Source: Desulfosporosinus acididurans
GTDB lineage: Bacteria; Bacillota; Desulfitobacteriia; Desulfitobacteriales; Desulfitobacteriaceae
Direction: 5' to 3'
Length of the DNA: 64,000 nt
Assembly (NCBI RefSeq): GCF_001029285.1
Contig: NZ_LDZY01000016.1
Coordinates: 48,889-112,888, forward strand
Within the stretch, counting starts at the first letter, position 1. Each line of letters starts with the position of its first letter. Position numbers and translations under genes: made by a program. Below the pieces are notes generated by a model. That model had not been told where the DNA came from. It worked only from the letters and a program-made list of their open reading frames with translations, and made no database searches. Below are positions 46,741 through 56,504 of this stretch, one piece after another.

Positions 46741-47115
46741 CAACAAACACCCTCTTACAAAATAATCAAACTAATGGTTGTCTCCAAATTTAAGACCTCG
46801 TATGAACCATGCCCCAATCTCTCTGCCAAACTATACAATAAAATACCAACACACTACAAGGCTAAAATGCAAAACCATTTTTACTCAGCATTAAGTGAGT
46901 TACTTAATCGCACAACTCACAGAAAAGCCGGAGCAGCTGAACTAACTAGAAATATGGAAAAAACCAATATATTCATTTGGATTGTACATAAAATAATAAG
47001 CAGAACATACCAGTGTACATCTTTTGTTCTTGGAGATATTAATTTCCAGACACAAATATTCTTTTTATTTTCCAGAATTCTTTACATAATAATTTCAAAA
47101 CGGAGGGAAAACAAT
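46741..47115. other. Divergent intergenic region
   Basis: Between the GNAT gene and the cyanophycin-synthetase-like gene. The frame of the latter happens to be open from 46774, but the 114 codons before TTG 47116 have no family similarity and no ribosome site at their start. Probably promoters for both genes. Confidence 0.5.
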
Positions 47116-48990
47116 TTGAAAATCATTGGTTCTCAAGTTTTTCAAGGCAAAAATATTTACTCTCATAAAAAATGTATCCGATTGAACTTGGATTTGGAAG
47201 GATACAGTGAAATCCCAACGAAAGATATTAAAGATTTTAACAAGACTTTAAAACATATGCTTCCAGAGCTTTCAAAACACCGATGTGGAATTGATGAAGA
47301 TCAAGGTTTTTATAAGCGGCTTGAAGAAGGAACGTACTTAGCCCATGTATCGGAACATATAATCATAGCCCTCCACAATATGCTTGGTTTAGATGTTAAG
47401 TATGGGAAAGCCCGCGAGTTATCAGGAGATCGCTATTATGTTATTTATCAATATGAATATGCCAAAACAGGTTTAGAAGCTGGAAGATTGGCCATTGACC
47501 TTATAAATTCCTTAATTGCCGGAGAATCTCTTAACATCGATTTACGGTTTAATCTTTTAAAACAACTTTTAAAAACGGAACAGTTAGGGGAAAGTACATT
47601 AGCCATTTGCGAGGAAGCAAAAAAACGTGGTATTCCCATTTTAAGATTAGGCGAAGATCGTATGGTGCAATTAGGTTATGGAAAGTACGCAAAACGAATT
47701 CGAGAAACGTTAAATCAGGATATAAAGGAAACTACCGCAACATATCCTGGAAGCAAACGGAATTTGGCTGCACAAATGATCGACCAACTATTCAATGACA
47801 GACCGACCTCTATTCCCTTAGTCGCCATAACCGGCACCAATGGTAAAACCACCACCACAAGACTTATCGCACATATACTCTCAATTGCCGGCTATACAGT
47901 CGGGATGACAACTACAGATGGAATATATATTAATAAAAGATGCATTTTTAAAGGTGATACAACAGGCCCCCAAAGTGCACTTGCTATACTGAAGAATAAA
48001 GATATTGACGCAGCAGTTTTAGAAACGGCTCGCGGAGGAATTATTCGGGAGGGTTTGGCATATGACCTTGCCGACGTTGGAGTAATTACAAATATAACCG
48101 AGGATCATCTTGGAATTGACGAAGTTCACACGTTGGACGATTTGGCAAAGGTTAAAGCTTTGGTGGGTGAAGCCGTGAAGAAAGACGGCTTTACCGTGAT
48201 TAATGGGGATGACAAAATGAGTTTGACTATTATGACGAGATTCAAGAGTCAACTAATCATTTTTTCTCTTCATAAGGATAACAAAGCTCTTCAGACAAAT
48301 TTAAAAAATGGTGGTTATGGTATCTATAGAGACCAAGATAAATTAGTAGTCCAAAAGGGATCTTCTTCCGTGGTTCTCATGGACATCAAGGATATTGGCA
48401 TAAGTATGAAAGGTATTCTGATCTATAACGTTCAGAATGCTATGGCTTCCTGTGCAGCCGCAATAGGGCTTGGCATCGATTTAGCTGCAATTAAACTGGG
48501 GTTATCCTCATTTAACCATGAGCAAAATCCCGGTCGATTTAATATGTATTTTGCAAATAACAAACGAGTGATTTTAGATTATGGTCATAATAAAGACGGA
48601 TATTCTTCCGTATTAGAGGGCCTAAAACGAATGAAGTATAAACGTCTCTTTGGCGTAATCGGAGTACCGGGAGATAGAATCGATAAAGATATAATTGACG
48701 TGGGTAAATGTGCCGGTGAGAACTTCGATTATATTATTATCAAAGAAGATATAGATAAACGAGGAAGAATAAAGGGCGAAGTTGCTGATCTTCTGGAAAG
48801 AGGAGTTCTAGCAACCAACTTCCCTAAACAGAATGTCCTGAAAATTTTAGAGGAAACTGAAGCCTTTAAAGCGGCTTTAGAACGAGCCGAGCCAGAAGAT
48901 ATTATTATTGTTTTCTTCGAAAAATCGGAGCCGCTAATAGACATTATAGAAAGTATGTCGGATAAAATTGAAGCCTTATCTGCTAAATGA
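47116..48990 (+). CDS. Cyanophycin synthetase-like Mur ligase lacking the ATP-grasp domain
   Basis: A 624-aa protein. Residues 1-210 match the N-terminal domain of CphA (KIIGSQVFQGKNIYSH, DLEGYSEIPT, EEGTYLAHVSEHI, QLGYGKYAKRIRET). The roughly 250-residue ATP-grasp domain that should follow is absent. The chain passes instead after about 25 residues to the Mur-ligase domain (VAITGTNGKTTTTRLIAHIL at about 235; TGPQSAL, DVGVITNITEDHLG, NPGRFN, LDYGHNKDG). In CphA, ATP-grasp adds Asp and the Mur domain adds Arg. This enzyme could only do the Mur-type step. Start TTG 47116 eight bases after GGAGGG. Confidence 0.85.
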   Translation: MKIIGSQVFQGKNIYSHKKCIRLNLDLEGYSEIPTKDIKDFNKTLKHMLPELSKHRCGIDEDQGFYKRLEEGTYLAHVSEHIIIALHNMLGLDVKYGKARELSGDRYYVIYQYEYAKTGLEAGRLAIDLINSLIAGESLNIDLRFNLLKQLLKTEQLGESTLAICEEAKKRGIPILRLGEDRMVQLGYGKYAKRIRETLNQDIKETTATYPGSKRNLAAQMIDQLFNDRPTSIPLVAITGTNGKTTTTRLIAHILSIAGYTVGMTTTDGIYINKRCIFKGDTTGPQSALAILKNKDIDAAVLETARGGIIREGLAYDLADVGVITNITEDHLGIDEVHTLDDLAKVKALVGEAVKKDGFTVINGDDKMSLTIMTRFKSQLIIFSLHKDNKALQTNLKNGGYGIYRDQDKLVVQKGSSSVVLMDIKDIGISMKGILIYNVQNAMASCAAAIGLGIDLAAIKLGLSSFNHEQNPGRFNMYFANNKRVILDYGHNKDGYSSVLEGLKRMKYKRLFGVIGVPGDRIDKDIIDVGKCAGENFDYIIIKEDIDKRGRIKGEVADLLERGVLATNFPKQNVLKILEETEAFKAALERAEPEDIIIVFFEKSEPLIDIIESMSDKIEALSAK

Positions 48991-49034
48991 TAATAAAATG
49001 CTGAATCCTATTCATTGGATTCAGCATTTTATTA
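48991..49034. terminator. 18-bp perfect terminator hairpin
   Basis: TAATAAAATGCTGAATCC (48991-49008) pairs with its complement (49017-49034). It starts directly after the stop codon of the Mur-ligase gene, and could also serve the convergent molybdoenzyme gene. Confidence 0.85.
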
Positions 49035-49093
49035 TTACTCTCCCTTCAACGCAGTTCATTCAAAGGTATATTGGACAAATTTATGATGGCTAT

Positions 49094-50182
49094 TTAATGA
49101 AGAATTTGAGGAATAGTTATGGCAACTGTGTGGATAGAATTATTTCCATACCCTTTAGCATTCCAAGGTGCTGCTTTTGGTTGTACATTTCCGTTGCTAT
49201 CATGTGCTCGAGCAAGCACGAAATAATGACCTGGATTTGTAATATTCCAAGCATATTCCCAAAAAGTCCATGTATATTGTCCATGTTCAGGACTGGTTAA
49301 TTTGGCGACATTCCAGCTCATCCCGTTGTCTACGCTTATTTCAACGTTACTAATCGTACCCTTACCAGTCCACGCTAATCCCCTGACGGAATGTTGACCT
49401 GGATGGATAATTTCTCCCTTCGAAGGCCAGGTGATAATAGAGTTGACTTTCATTTCCGTTACCGGTACAGCGTTCGAATAATCTCCTTCATTTGTTAGAT
49501 AGACATAATCAATTGCCTGGAAAGGACCTTTAAAAGGATTCGATACAAAACCAATCTGTGTAACCCATTTAACATGTGCCATTCCATACCAACCAGGCAC
49601 AATTAAACGGAGGGGAAAACCATGTTTGTACGGTATTGGTTCATCATTCATTTTTAAGGCTAAAAGGCATTCTCCTAATAAAGTTTTGTCCAGAGGCAGG
49701 CTGCGTTCAAAATTTACGGGAGTATCCATATCCGGTCGAATTCCTGAATCTGCTCCTGTAAAAACAATCTCGACAGCGGTATCCTTAGGCTTTATCTGGT
49801 CAAGGAGAAATGTTAGCGGAACTCCCGTCCATTTTGCGTTCCCAACGGCACCGAGTTTCCACTGTTCTCCAGGTACAGGAGGTTCAAACATAGCTCTTTT
49901 ATTGCCTGAGCATTCAATGGTTACAAATTTATCGACCTGGGGCATTTGCTTAAGTTGTTCATAATTAAAATAAAGCGGTCTAGATACTTCTCCGCCAATA
50001 GATAATCTCCAGGAGTGCATATCAATGGTTGGATAAGTTAAGTGGCTTCGCGTATAAAACAATTCATTAGGGGTAACCCAAGTTAAAACATTGTTAATCG
50101 GCGACTCCAAATTTTCCGGCATTACCTGACGGGGTATCAGACCGGGTTTGTCATTAATGCTTCTTGGCAAATCCTGATTCAC
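49094..50182 (-). CDS. Sulfite oxidase family molybdoenzyme
   Basis: A 362-aa protein. The Mo-pterin domain (about 20-220) has the molybdenum-ligand Cys in VTIECSGNKR (about 92) and GVPLTFLLDQI. HGFPLRLIVPGWYGMAHVKW is at about 188. The Mo-co dimerisation domain fills residues 230-362 (WTGKGTISNVEISVDNG, WTFWEYAWNITNPGHY). No signal peptide, heme or Tat motif is seen, so it is probably cytoplasmic. It may oxidise sulfite or another sulfur or nitrogen compound; electron acceptor unknown. Confidence 0.9.
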   Translation of the reverse strand: MNQDLPRSINDKPGLIPRQVMPENLESPINNVLTWVTPNELFYTRSHLTYPTIDMHSWRLSIGGEVSRPLYFNYEQLKQMPQVDKFVTIECSGNKRAMFEPPVPGEQWKLGAVGNAKWTGVPLTFLLDQIKPKDTAVEIVFTGADSGIRPDMDTPVNFERSLPLDKTLLGECLLALKMNDEPIPYKHGFPLRLIVPGWYGMAHVKWVTQIGFVSNPFKGPFQAIDYVYLTNEGDYSNAVPVTEMKVNSIITWPSKGEIIHPGQHSVRGLAWTGKGTISNVEISVDNGMSWNVAKLTSPEHGQYTWTFWEYAWNITNPGHYFVLARAHDSNGNVQPKAAPWNAKGYGNNSIHTVAITIPQILH

Positions 50183-50342
50183 GTTAAATACCTCTTTCTA
50201 ATTTGATAATTGACATTATAATGATCAAGTCTGTCATAAATAATTCATAGGTTTGAATTTGCCATAAATTCTATTGAATTATTTCTTTAATTTCGGCCAA
50301 ATTATTTATAAAGATATTAAGATTTATCAAGGAGAGTTAGCA

Positions 50343-50483
50343 ATGAAAAACAAAGATTATTCTGTAGCGGATCTATCACAAGAAGACCTTAAAAAAGTCC
50401 AAAAAGCAGAACAAGAGATAAACCAAGGAACAGATAGTTCCAAAATATTAATTGCTTATGATAAGAAGAGTACTAGTATATAG
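50343..50483 (+). CDS. Small hypothetical protein, 46 aa
   Basis: ATG 50343 follows AAGGAGAG by seven bases. The product is hydrophilic and predicted helical (MKNKDYSVADLSQEDLKKV start). A terminator follows 29 bases after the stop. No recognised family; small Clostridial proteins of this style are common. Confidence 0.7.
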   Translation: MKNKDYSVADLSQEDLKKVQKAEQEINQGTDSSKILIAYDKKSTSI

Positions 50484-50511
50484 TATTTGATTCCTAGAAT
50501 TGAGAACCACA

Positions 50512-50536
50512 GGGCTGCAAATTAGCAGCCCCTTTT
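50512..50536 (+). terminator. Terminator of the 46-aa gene
   Basis: GGGCTGC/GCAGCCC 7-bp stem, 6-base loop, then TTTT. Confidence 0.85.
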
Positions 50537-50580
50537 ATACTGAATCAATTTCTTCGCGTTACATGAAGTTAATAAACACT

Positions 50581-50865
50581 ATTAAGCTGAAAGGTACTAT
50601 AATGAAAGGTACTATTTCTGTGGGTGCAGGAATGGTTTCAAAGCAGGAACTTGAAAGTCATCTTGGGATCAATGTACAGTCTCTATGTTTTCCTTCAGGA
50701 AAATTTAATAAAACCACCCTAGCTTTAATGCCAAAGGTTGGATATAAACTGGGCTTTACAACGAAATCCGGTAGGGTACATTTAGGTGATAACATATTGA
50801 CATTGAAGCGCGAGCGAATTTATGGAGGTATGCCTCTGGCATCATTTCAAAGCCTTTTCCCGTAA
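50581..50865 (+). pseudogene. C-terminal remnant of a polysaccharide deacetylase
   Basis: About 95 codons match the end of a NodB-type deacetylase: LGINVQSLCFPSGKFNKTT, GYKLGFTTKSGRVHL, LKRERIYGGMPLASFQSLF. The N-terminal half with TFDDG and the metal ligands is missing, and nothing upstream encodes it. Probably a dead fragment left by deletion. Confidence 0.75.
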
Positions 50866-51119
50866 GCTAAGTTATCACTGATTCTCACTTTTATTTTGAA
50901 TAAATAAGATCTAGATCTTGAAGGTGGACTGCATAACAATGACATTACATATCTTGTCATCTTTGGGATTATAATTATTACTATGAAATTATAAATTGGA
51001 AACCTTATAAACTGAAGGGATTACTTAACTAAATGGATTATCCCCTCGCCCTCTTGTCTATGTAATAAAGGATTTCTGGAAAGAAAAAGTTTCTAAAAAT
51101 ATTAGGGGGTGTGATTTTT

Positions 51120-51245
51120 TTGAAAAAAAAAGATCTTTACAAAATCGAAGACGATGTTAAAGTAGTTACTGAATTATGTCAGCTTAAAGATTTAGATTGT
51201 GAGATCAAAATCGTTAACCAATTAGATCAGTTTAAAGACGAGTAA
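51120..51245 (+). CDS. Small acidic hypothetical protein, 41 aa
   Basis: TTG 51120 ten bases after GGGGG, 41 codons, stop at 51245. The product (MKKKDLYKIEDDVKVVTEL...) is highly charged with two Cys. A hairpin at 51283-51311 followed by TTTTC could be its terminator. Family unknown. Confidence 0.6.
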   Translation: MKKKDLYKIEDDVKVVTELCQLKDLDCEIKIVNQLDQFKDE

Positions 51246-51560
51246 ATTACGTTCCTTTCTAGTTATTGAGAAGAATCTTATCAATCTCTCATCATCTAAC
51301 GGTGAGGGATTTTCATTTATCGAACTAGCAGAATGTATTTTGTTACTATTTAGATTAAGGTTACAACATCAGTATGTAGCAGACTGTTTTTTGCCAATGA
51401 TTATCTCCTAGCTATTTTGTTTTTTTAGGTACTATGGGCGTATAATCATGTTAATTTAGTGACTTTCTTCTCAGCTGATTTTAAGCAATTGTGCTTATAA
51501 TTTTCTCTGGACGGTTGGGATGGTAGATACCGACTATAAATCCTAAAAGGATGTGGATAA

Positions 51561-52250
51561 ATGGATTCTTTTTCATTTCGCATTTTAGTCGTCGATGATG
51601 AGCCTTCGATTCGACAAATGTTAGACTTAGGTTTACGAAAAGCGGGTTATGTTGTGAAAACTGCAGCTAATGGGCAAATCGCATTAGAACTTATTCCCGA
51701 ATTTGACCCACATCTAATTATTTTAGATTTAATGATGCCTATCATGGATGGAAATGATTTATGTCAGGCCGTTCCGGAAATTAGTCAGGCTCCTATGATT
51801 ATGCTGACTGCTAAGAACTCAGCAAAGGATATTGTTGTCGGCTTAAGGCAAGGAGCCAATGATTACCTGACCAAACCTTTTCATTTTGAGGAACTATTAG
51901 CAAGAATTGAAGTTCAGTTACGAAACCGCTACCCAGAGTTGACTGGAAAACATACTATAGGTGCTTTTTGCTTGGATGAAGCACACCATTCTATTACGTT
52001 TAACAATTGTCAGCTCTCCCTTTCCCCTACTGAATATAAACTATTATCCTATTTGCTTTGGAACCCTGGTCAAATACTTAGCAAGAACTCCATCCTAACT
52101 CACGTTTGGGGATACGACTTTGACGGTGAAGACAATATTGTCGAAGTATATATCCGTTACCTTCGTGACAAACTTGGCGACAAGGAACACAAATTAATTC
52201 AAACTGTGCGTGGTGCAGGCTATCGCCTGGTTCCTCCGCTGAAGCATTAA
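51561..52250 (+). CDS. OmpR-family response regulator
   Basis: A 229-aa two-domain regulator. The receiver has acidic pocket VVDDEP, phospho-acceptor Asp in LIILDLMMPIMDG (about 54), Thr in MLTAKN, Lys in TKPF. The C-terminal winged helix (about 135-228) has LSPTEYKLLSYLLWNPGQ and VEVYIRYLRDKLG. Pairs with the kinase 42 bases downstream. Targets unknown; the secreted proteins nearby are candidates. Confidence 0.94.
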   Translation: MDSFSFRILVVDDEPSIRQMLDLGLRKAGYVVKTAANGQIALELIPEFDPHLIILDLMMPIMDGNDLCQAVPEISQAPMIMLTAKNSAKDIVVGLRQGANDYLTKPFHFEELLARIEVQLRNRYPELTGKHTIGAFCLDEAHHSITFNNCQLSLSPTEYKLLSYLLWNPGQILSKNSILTHVWGYDFDGEDNIVEVYIRYLRDKLGDKEHKLIQTVRGAGYRLVPPLKH

Positions 52251-52292
52251 AATTCTTAAATATAATCTTCTCAAAGGAGGGAAGGTGTTAGA

Positions 52293-53795
52293 ATGCAGGA
52301 TGAAAGTAATAAAACAGATTGGAAAAATTCTCTGACTACTAAACTATTAGTAAGGTTTTGGTTGAGCCTTTTACTGGTATCACTAATTATGGGAGTGATT
52401 CAATATCAGGCTTTAAATTCGTTTTTGATGAGAGGAGAAACCCAGGATCTACAGACTCAGATAGGTTCATTTAATGTAAATCAACTAAAATTATGGCTGG
52501 ATCATGAACAGCAATTTCCCAAGGCTTGGCAGAGCCTTAGTCCTGGTGTTGTCATTGGTTTCTTTTCACCGGAGAAAAAACTTGAAGGAATATTCAGTCG
52601 TGAGGTAGTCAAGACTAAAAATCCTTACGTTTTAGAAAAGTCTTTTTTTCGAAAACAAATTAGCAAAGATAAGCTTCGAACGAATGTAATTTTAACGTCC
52701 CCAAAGGGCATCCGCTACAGAGTTATCACTGGGCCAATCTACCTAAATCAAGAAACTGGTGCCAGTGTAACAGGACAGATGTCAAAACAAGTTTCAACCA
52801 ATATATTAATCGGTTATGCAACTCTATCTGCCCCTCTAACACAGATCAACAATATACTCTACCACCAATTTCAGGTTTTCCTTATCAGCACGCTGTTTAT
52901 TCTCGTGTTTGGAGGACTTTTGACGTTGTATATTCTAAAAAAACCTCTGTTACCTTTATCACGCATGTCCGAAATCTCAGGAAAAATAGCTGCTGGCAAT
53001 TACGCCTTAAGAATACCCGAGGAACCGGCAGCATCAGAAATTGTGCATCTGAGATCTGTTTTAAATCAAATGCTTGATACTCTTAATCAATCTTTAACGA
53101 CTGAAACAGAAGCCAAAGAACAAATGGCGAGGTTTATTGGTGACGCTTCCCATGAATTGAGAACACCTTTGACGTCTATCCGAGGATTTCTGGAAATCTT
53201 GTTGCGCGACCCAGAAACAGACTCAGAAACATTAGCTGCAGCCCATAAATCAATGCTCACTGAAACTGAGAGATTAATTCACCTTACCAAGGATTTATTG
53301 ACTCTCAATCGTTTAGCAAACCAAATCGATAATGATCCGCTAGTTAAACCAGAAACAATTGTTCAAGATGTTCTTCCGGAAGTTTTGCCCCTATTGAATT
53401 CACTATTAGGAGATCGCACCTTAGATATCCATGGTGACGAAATATCCCTTCCTGTTGAACCAGGAGAACTTAAGCAAATTCTCTATAACCTAGTTCATAA
53501 TGCTATTCAGCATACTTCTGTCAATGGAAAGATTTCGATAAAAACTGAAACAAATGATAAGGCAAGATATCTTTATGTTTCAGATAACGGTGAGGGAATC
53601 GCCCCTCAGGATCTTCCCTATATATTTGAGCGTTTATATCGAGGCAGCAGATCAAGAGAGAGAAAAGGCGGTAGTGGTGCAGGCTTAGGATTGGCTATCG
53701 TCCATGAATTCATAAATTTACGAAGGGGAAAAATCGATGTCGAAAGTAAGTTGGGAAAAGGTACGACGTTCATAATTTCTTTCCCCAAAGAGTGA
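52293..53795 (+). CDS. Membrane sensor histidine kinase
   Basis: A 500-aa kinase. Two membrane helices (about 20-42 and 193-215) flank an extracytoplasmic domain of about 150 aa. HAMP linker (about 215-268), HisKA with phospho-His in GDASHELRTPLTSIRG (about 283), ATPase domain with N-box HNAIQHT, DNGEGIA, and GSGAGLGLAIV. ATG 52293 after AAAGGAGG. Partner of the response regulator upstream. Confidence 0.94.
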   Translation: MQDESNKTDWKNSLTTKLLVRFWLSLLLVSLIMGVIQYQALNSFLMRGETQDLQTQIGSFNVNQLKLWLDHEQQFPKAWQSLSPGVVIGFFSPEKKLEGIFSREVVKTKNPYVLEKSFFRKQISKDKLRTNVILTSPKGIRYRVITGPIYLNQETGASVTGQMSKQVSTNILIGYATLSAPLTQINNILYHQFQVFLISTLFILVFGGLLTLYILKKPLLPLSRMSEISGKIAAGNYALRIPEEPAASEIVHLRSVLNQMLDTLNQSLTTETEAKEQMARFIGDASHELRTPLTSIRGFLEILLRDPETDSETLAAAHKSMLTETERLIHLTKDLLTLNRLANQIDNDPLVKPETIVQDVLPEVLPLLNSLLGDRTLDIHGDEISLPVEPGELKQILYNLVHNAIQHTSVNGKISIKTETNDKARYLYVSDNGEGIAPQDLPYIFERLYRGSRSRERKGGSGAGLGLAIVHEFINLRRGKIDVESKLGKGTTFIISFPKE

Positions 53796-53802
53796 ATAAA
53801 GG

Positions 53803-53828
53803 AGAACCGTACTCAAGTGTACGGTTCT
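53803..53828. terminator. Bidirectional terminator
   Basis: AGAACCGTAC/GTACGGTTCT 10-bp perfect stem with 6-base loop between convergent kinase and secreted-protein genes. Confidence 0.85.
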
Positions 53829-53836
53829 TAAAAACA

Positions 53837-54484
53837 TCAGGTTGATGATGACGTTGATGTTGAAGGTGAATTTGAAGCAGGAGTTGTCGTTGAGGACGAC
53901 GTATTCAAATCTCCATTAATTTTCTGAAGATCTGCTAAAATCTTTTGATAAACGCTGATTCTGTTTTGAATGTCTGCTTGAACCTTGCTTAAGTCTGAAG
54001 TAACTGCCGAGGAGTTACTAGCTTTATTATCAGTTTTAAGTTGTGTCCAATCCCCTTTAGCAGTTTGAGCAGCTCCCTGGGCAGTGGCTATATCATCCTG
54101 CATGGGAATCATGTCATTAAGGGCAGCTAATAAAGCATTGTAGTTCTTACTTTGACGATCTGTTTTGATTTGCGCATGCATCGTTTGTCTCAAAGTTTTA
54201 ATTTGATCCAGCAGTTGTTTATCTTGAACCTGAAGTTGGCGAATCGGAGCCAAATTTTGCTGAAATTGCTCTGCATTTTGTAAATGCAAAATTTCATTTT
54301 GAAGCTTCTGTTTTCTGGCAGCCGCTTGGTCAGCGGAAGTCATTGTAGTTCCTGTTGAGGTATTTTGACTTTGAGAAGTTGTAGGCAGAGACGATTGGGT
54401 AGTATCAGCAAGGACGGGAAGAGAAAAACTAAAGATTGAAGATGCTATCAAAGAACAAGCTAACAATTTACTTGATTTTCGCAT
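53837..54484 (-). CDS. Secreted coiled-coil protein, function unknown
   Basis: A 215-aa protein with a Sec signal peptide (residues 1-26, ending PVLADTT). The middle (60-185) is Gln/Lys/Ala-rich and predicted helical. Both ends of the mature chain are Ser/Thr-rich low-complexity stretches. Similar in style to proteins cleaved or secreted under envelope-stress control. No known domain recognised. Confidence 0.7.
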   Translation of the reverse strand: MRKSSKLLACSLIASSIFSFSLPVLADTTQSSLPTTSQSQNTSTGTTMTSADQAAARKQKLQNEILHLQNAEQFQQNLAPIRQLQVQDKQLLDQIKTLRQTMHAQIKTDRQSKNYNALLAALNDMIPMQDDIATAQGAAQTAKGDWTQLKTDNKASNSSAVTSDLSKVQADIQNRISVYQKILADLQKINGDLNTSSSTTTPASNSPSTSTSSST

Positions 54485-54564
54485 AGGTAAATTAATTCTC
54501 CTTTATTGAATATATTTTAATTATTGAATATTGATTTCTAGTTCGTACTTTTTACTACTATTCA

Positions 54565-54864
54565 TTACAAATTTCCTAGACTTCTATTGAGGGCGTTAAG
54601 AGATTTATCCAGATTTTTGAGATTTTCATTGATTTGAGCATTAACTTCTTGCTTTCCCTTAGCCGCTTTGATGTCGATGGACTTAACCTGCTGCTGACTC
54701 GTCATAAGGTTAGGGGCAGCTGCTTCTTGTTTATTAGCTGTTGAAGTCGCATTTGGAGTACCCGCAGCGGAACTTGAAGACTGAGTACCACATCCGGTGA
54801 GTACTAATAATGTCGACAGAATCGCCAAGGAAACAGAAATTGCTTTTCGGCGAAATCGTTTCAT
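54565..54864 (-). CDS. Small lipoprotein, 99 aa
   Basis: Lipobox VLTGCGTQ gives lipidated Cys25. A Ser/Ala/Thr linker then a helical tail with KSIDIKAAKGKQEVNAQINE follows. ATG 54864 has AAAGGAGG. Same Ser/Thr-rich style as the neighbouring secreted protein; the two may be functionally linked. Confidence 0.8.
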   Translation of the reverse strand: MKRFRRKAISVSLAILSTLLVLTGCGTQSSSSAAGTPNATSTANKQEAAAPNLMTSQQQVKSIDIKAAKGKQEVNAQINENLKNLDKSLNALNRSLGNL

Positions 54865-55224
54865 CTATGCGCCTCCTTTCTTGTCAAACATATCGTTTAC
54901 ATTGCTTATTCTAAGGAATAAAACTGAGAATTTGCTGAGAAATTCTAAAGCTGCTTACAAGTTCGATGGGTCTTCCCTCATACAAATTCCAATCTAGATT
55001 TATCAAACTTCATTTAAATGACTTAGAAAAAGACATAGCATTGAGTAGGATATATCTCGGAGTTTGCGTGACTTAAACAAAAGGGATAATATTTATCTAG
55101 CAAACATTTATTCTATATCGAGCATTAATTCAATATCGAGATAGGGTAAGTTTGTTACAATTTTCAGTACAAACCGCAGGTTAAGCGATTTTCTACATAT
55201 TCAAGACTTTCTAATGGAGGCAAT
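54865..55224. other. Intergenic region, promoters only
   Basis: A divergent gap of 360 bases between the lipoprotein and the phosphodiester glycosidase genes. AT-rich; contains the duplicated words atatcgagcattaat and aatatcgagatagg near 55115-55145. I see no gene. Confidence 0.45.
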
Positions 55225-56274
55225 ATGGATAGCTCTGGAATTCCCAAATCCTCACACCAAAGGATACAATCACGACCCAAAAAGAAACCTTTTGCGGTCT
55301 ACCATTACAAACGAAAAAAAAGATTACTCCCCCACCCCATTGCGTGGCCTTTCCGTTTACTCACCTTATTTCTGTTCCTCTTTATGGGGTTTCTTTATTG
55401 CCCGCTTCAACCTTTTGAGACAATTCGTAATTTCTGGGTAGAAAGTGCTATGACATCAATGAGCCATCAGTATTTGGCAAAATGGTTTTTTAGCGATGCC
55501 AAGATTCAAAAAATACTGGACAGTGATCAAGCTCAAGATTTGGGAAACTCCGATTCAACCCTGATCAATGCACGCAGTACCAACAAGAATAATAGTACCG
55601 AGCTCATTAACATTAGTCAGAATGGCTTTAGTGGATACTTACTAAAGATCAATAATCCTGGTCGCGTCAGGGTGGCAGTAACACATTATCTCGGCAAAAT
55701 CGGAGAGAGAGCAGAGGATATTGCCTACGAAACTGGTGCTGCAGCGGTAATTAATGGCGGAGCTTTTAGTGATCCCCAGGGCAACGGAAGCGGTGGGCAC
55801 CCACAGGGTATCCTCATCTCGCGCGGTAGACTTCTATACAAAGACCCTGGCGTTTCAACCTACGATATCATAGGCTTGAATCAAAGAAATGTCCTTGTAC
55901 TAGGTCATTATACCTTAGCTAACGTCAAACGGATGGGGATACGTGATGCAGTGACATTCGGACCTTTTCTTGTCGTCAATGGTAAACCTGCCATAACCCA
56001 TGGAGATGGGGCATGGGGAATTGCTCCTAGAACGGCCATTGGGCAAACAAAAGATGGCACAATCTTAATGCTGGTCATCGATGGACGCCAGGTTGGGTCA
56101 CTAGGGGCCACTCTGAAAGACGTTCAGAATATCATGCTCAAATATGGTGCCTATAACGTAGCCAATCTCGACGGAGGGGCCTCAACCGTCCTCTATTATC
56201 ATGGCTACATTGTAAATCACCCATCTAGTCCATACGGCGAACGCCATGCGCCATCATTTTTTATCGTAAAATAG
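55225..56274 (+). CDS. Phosphodiester glycosidase family (NAGPA-like) exoprotein
   Basis: A 349-aa protein. A cytoplasmic basic tail (1-45) with one membrane helix (about 46-65) is followed by an external domain. The NAGPA domain runs from about 120: NGGAFSDPQGNG, RTAIGQTKDGTILMLVIDGRQ, NLDGGASTVLYYHG. Bacterial members act on cell-envelope or exopolysaccharide phosphodiesters. ATG 55225 after GGAGG. Confidence 0.88.
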   Translation: MDSSGIPKSSHQRIQSRPKKKPFAVYHYKRKKRLLPHPIAWPFRLLTLFLFLFMGFLYCPLQPFETIRNFWVESAMTSMSHQYLAKWFFSDAKIQKILDSDQAQDLGNSDSTLINARSTNKNNSTELINISQNGFSGYLLKINNPGRVRVAVTHYLGKIGERAEDIAYETGAAAVINGGAFSDPQGNGSGGHPQGILISRGRLLYKDPGVSTYDIIGLNQRNVLVLGHYTLANVKRMGIRDAVTFGPFLVVNGKPAITHGDGAWGIAPRTAIGQTKDGTILMLVIDGRQVGSLGATLKDVQNIMLKYGAYNVANLDGGASTVLYYHGYIVNHPSSPYGERHAPSFFIVK

Positions 56275-56372
56275 TTTAGGTTAAATATTTAGCAAAACAT
56301 ATTTTCCATATTGTACCAACTCCTTAAACAATGCATATTATGTAATAACTTTAAACTAAGGAGGAAATGAAA

Positions 56373-56480
56373 ATGGCATTTGGTGCTGTTGATGGAGTTT
56401 GTACCCCTAATTTTATGCCTGGTATCGCAATCGTTGTCGTAATTATTCTTTTGCTTATCGCAATGGGTATCGTATTCTAA
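56373..56480 (+). CDS. Small hydrophobic protein, 35 aa (YjcZ-like)
   Basis: ATG 56373 eight bases after GGAGG. A polar N-terminus with one Cys, then a hydrophobic helix (IAIVVVIILLLIAMGIVF) to the end. Resembles the YjcZ type of small membrane proteins made in sporulation. A second such gene follows 24 bases downstream. Confidence 0.75.
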   Translation: MAFGAVDGVCTPNFMPGIAIVVVIILLLIAMGIVF

Positions 56481-56504
56481 ATTTTAATTGAAAGGAGAAA
56501 TTAT

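Noticed and set aside
46774..47115. Extra 114-residue N-terminus on the cyanophycin-synthetase-like protein
   Set aside because: The CphA N-domain starts at TTG 47116 behind a clear GGAGGG; the upstream part has no similarity.
50500..50865. Complete deacetylase gene
   Set aside because: Only the C-terminal third of the NodB fold is present and the catalytic motifs are missing.
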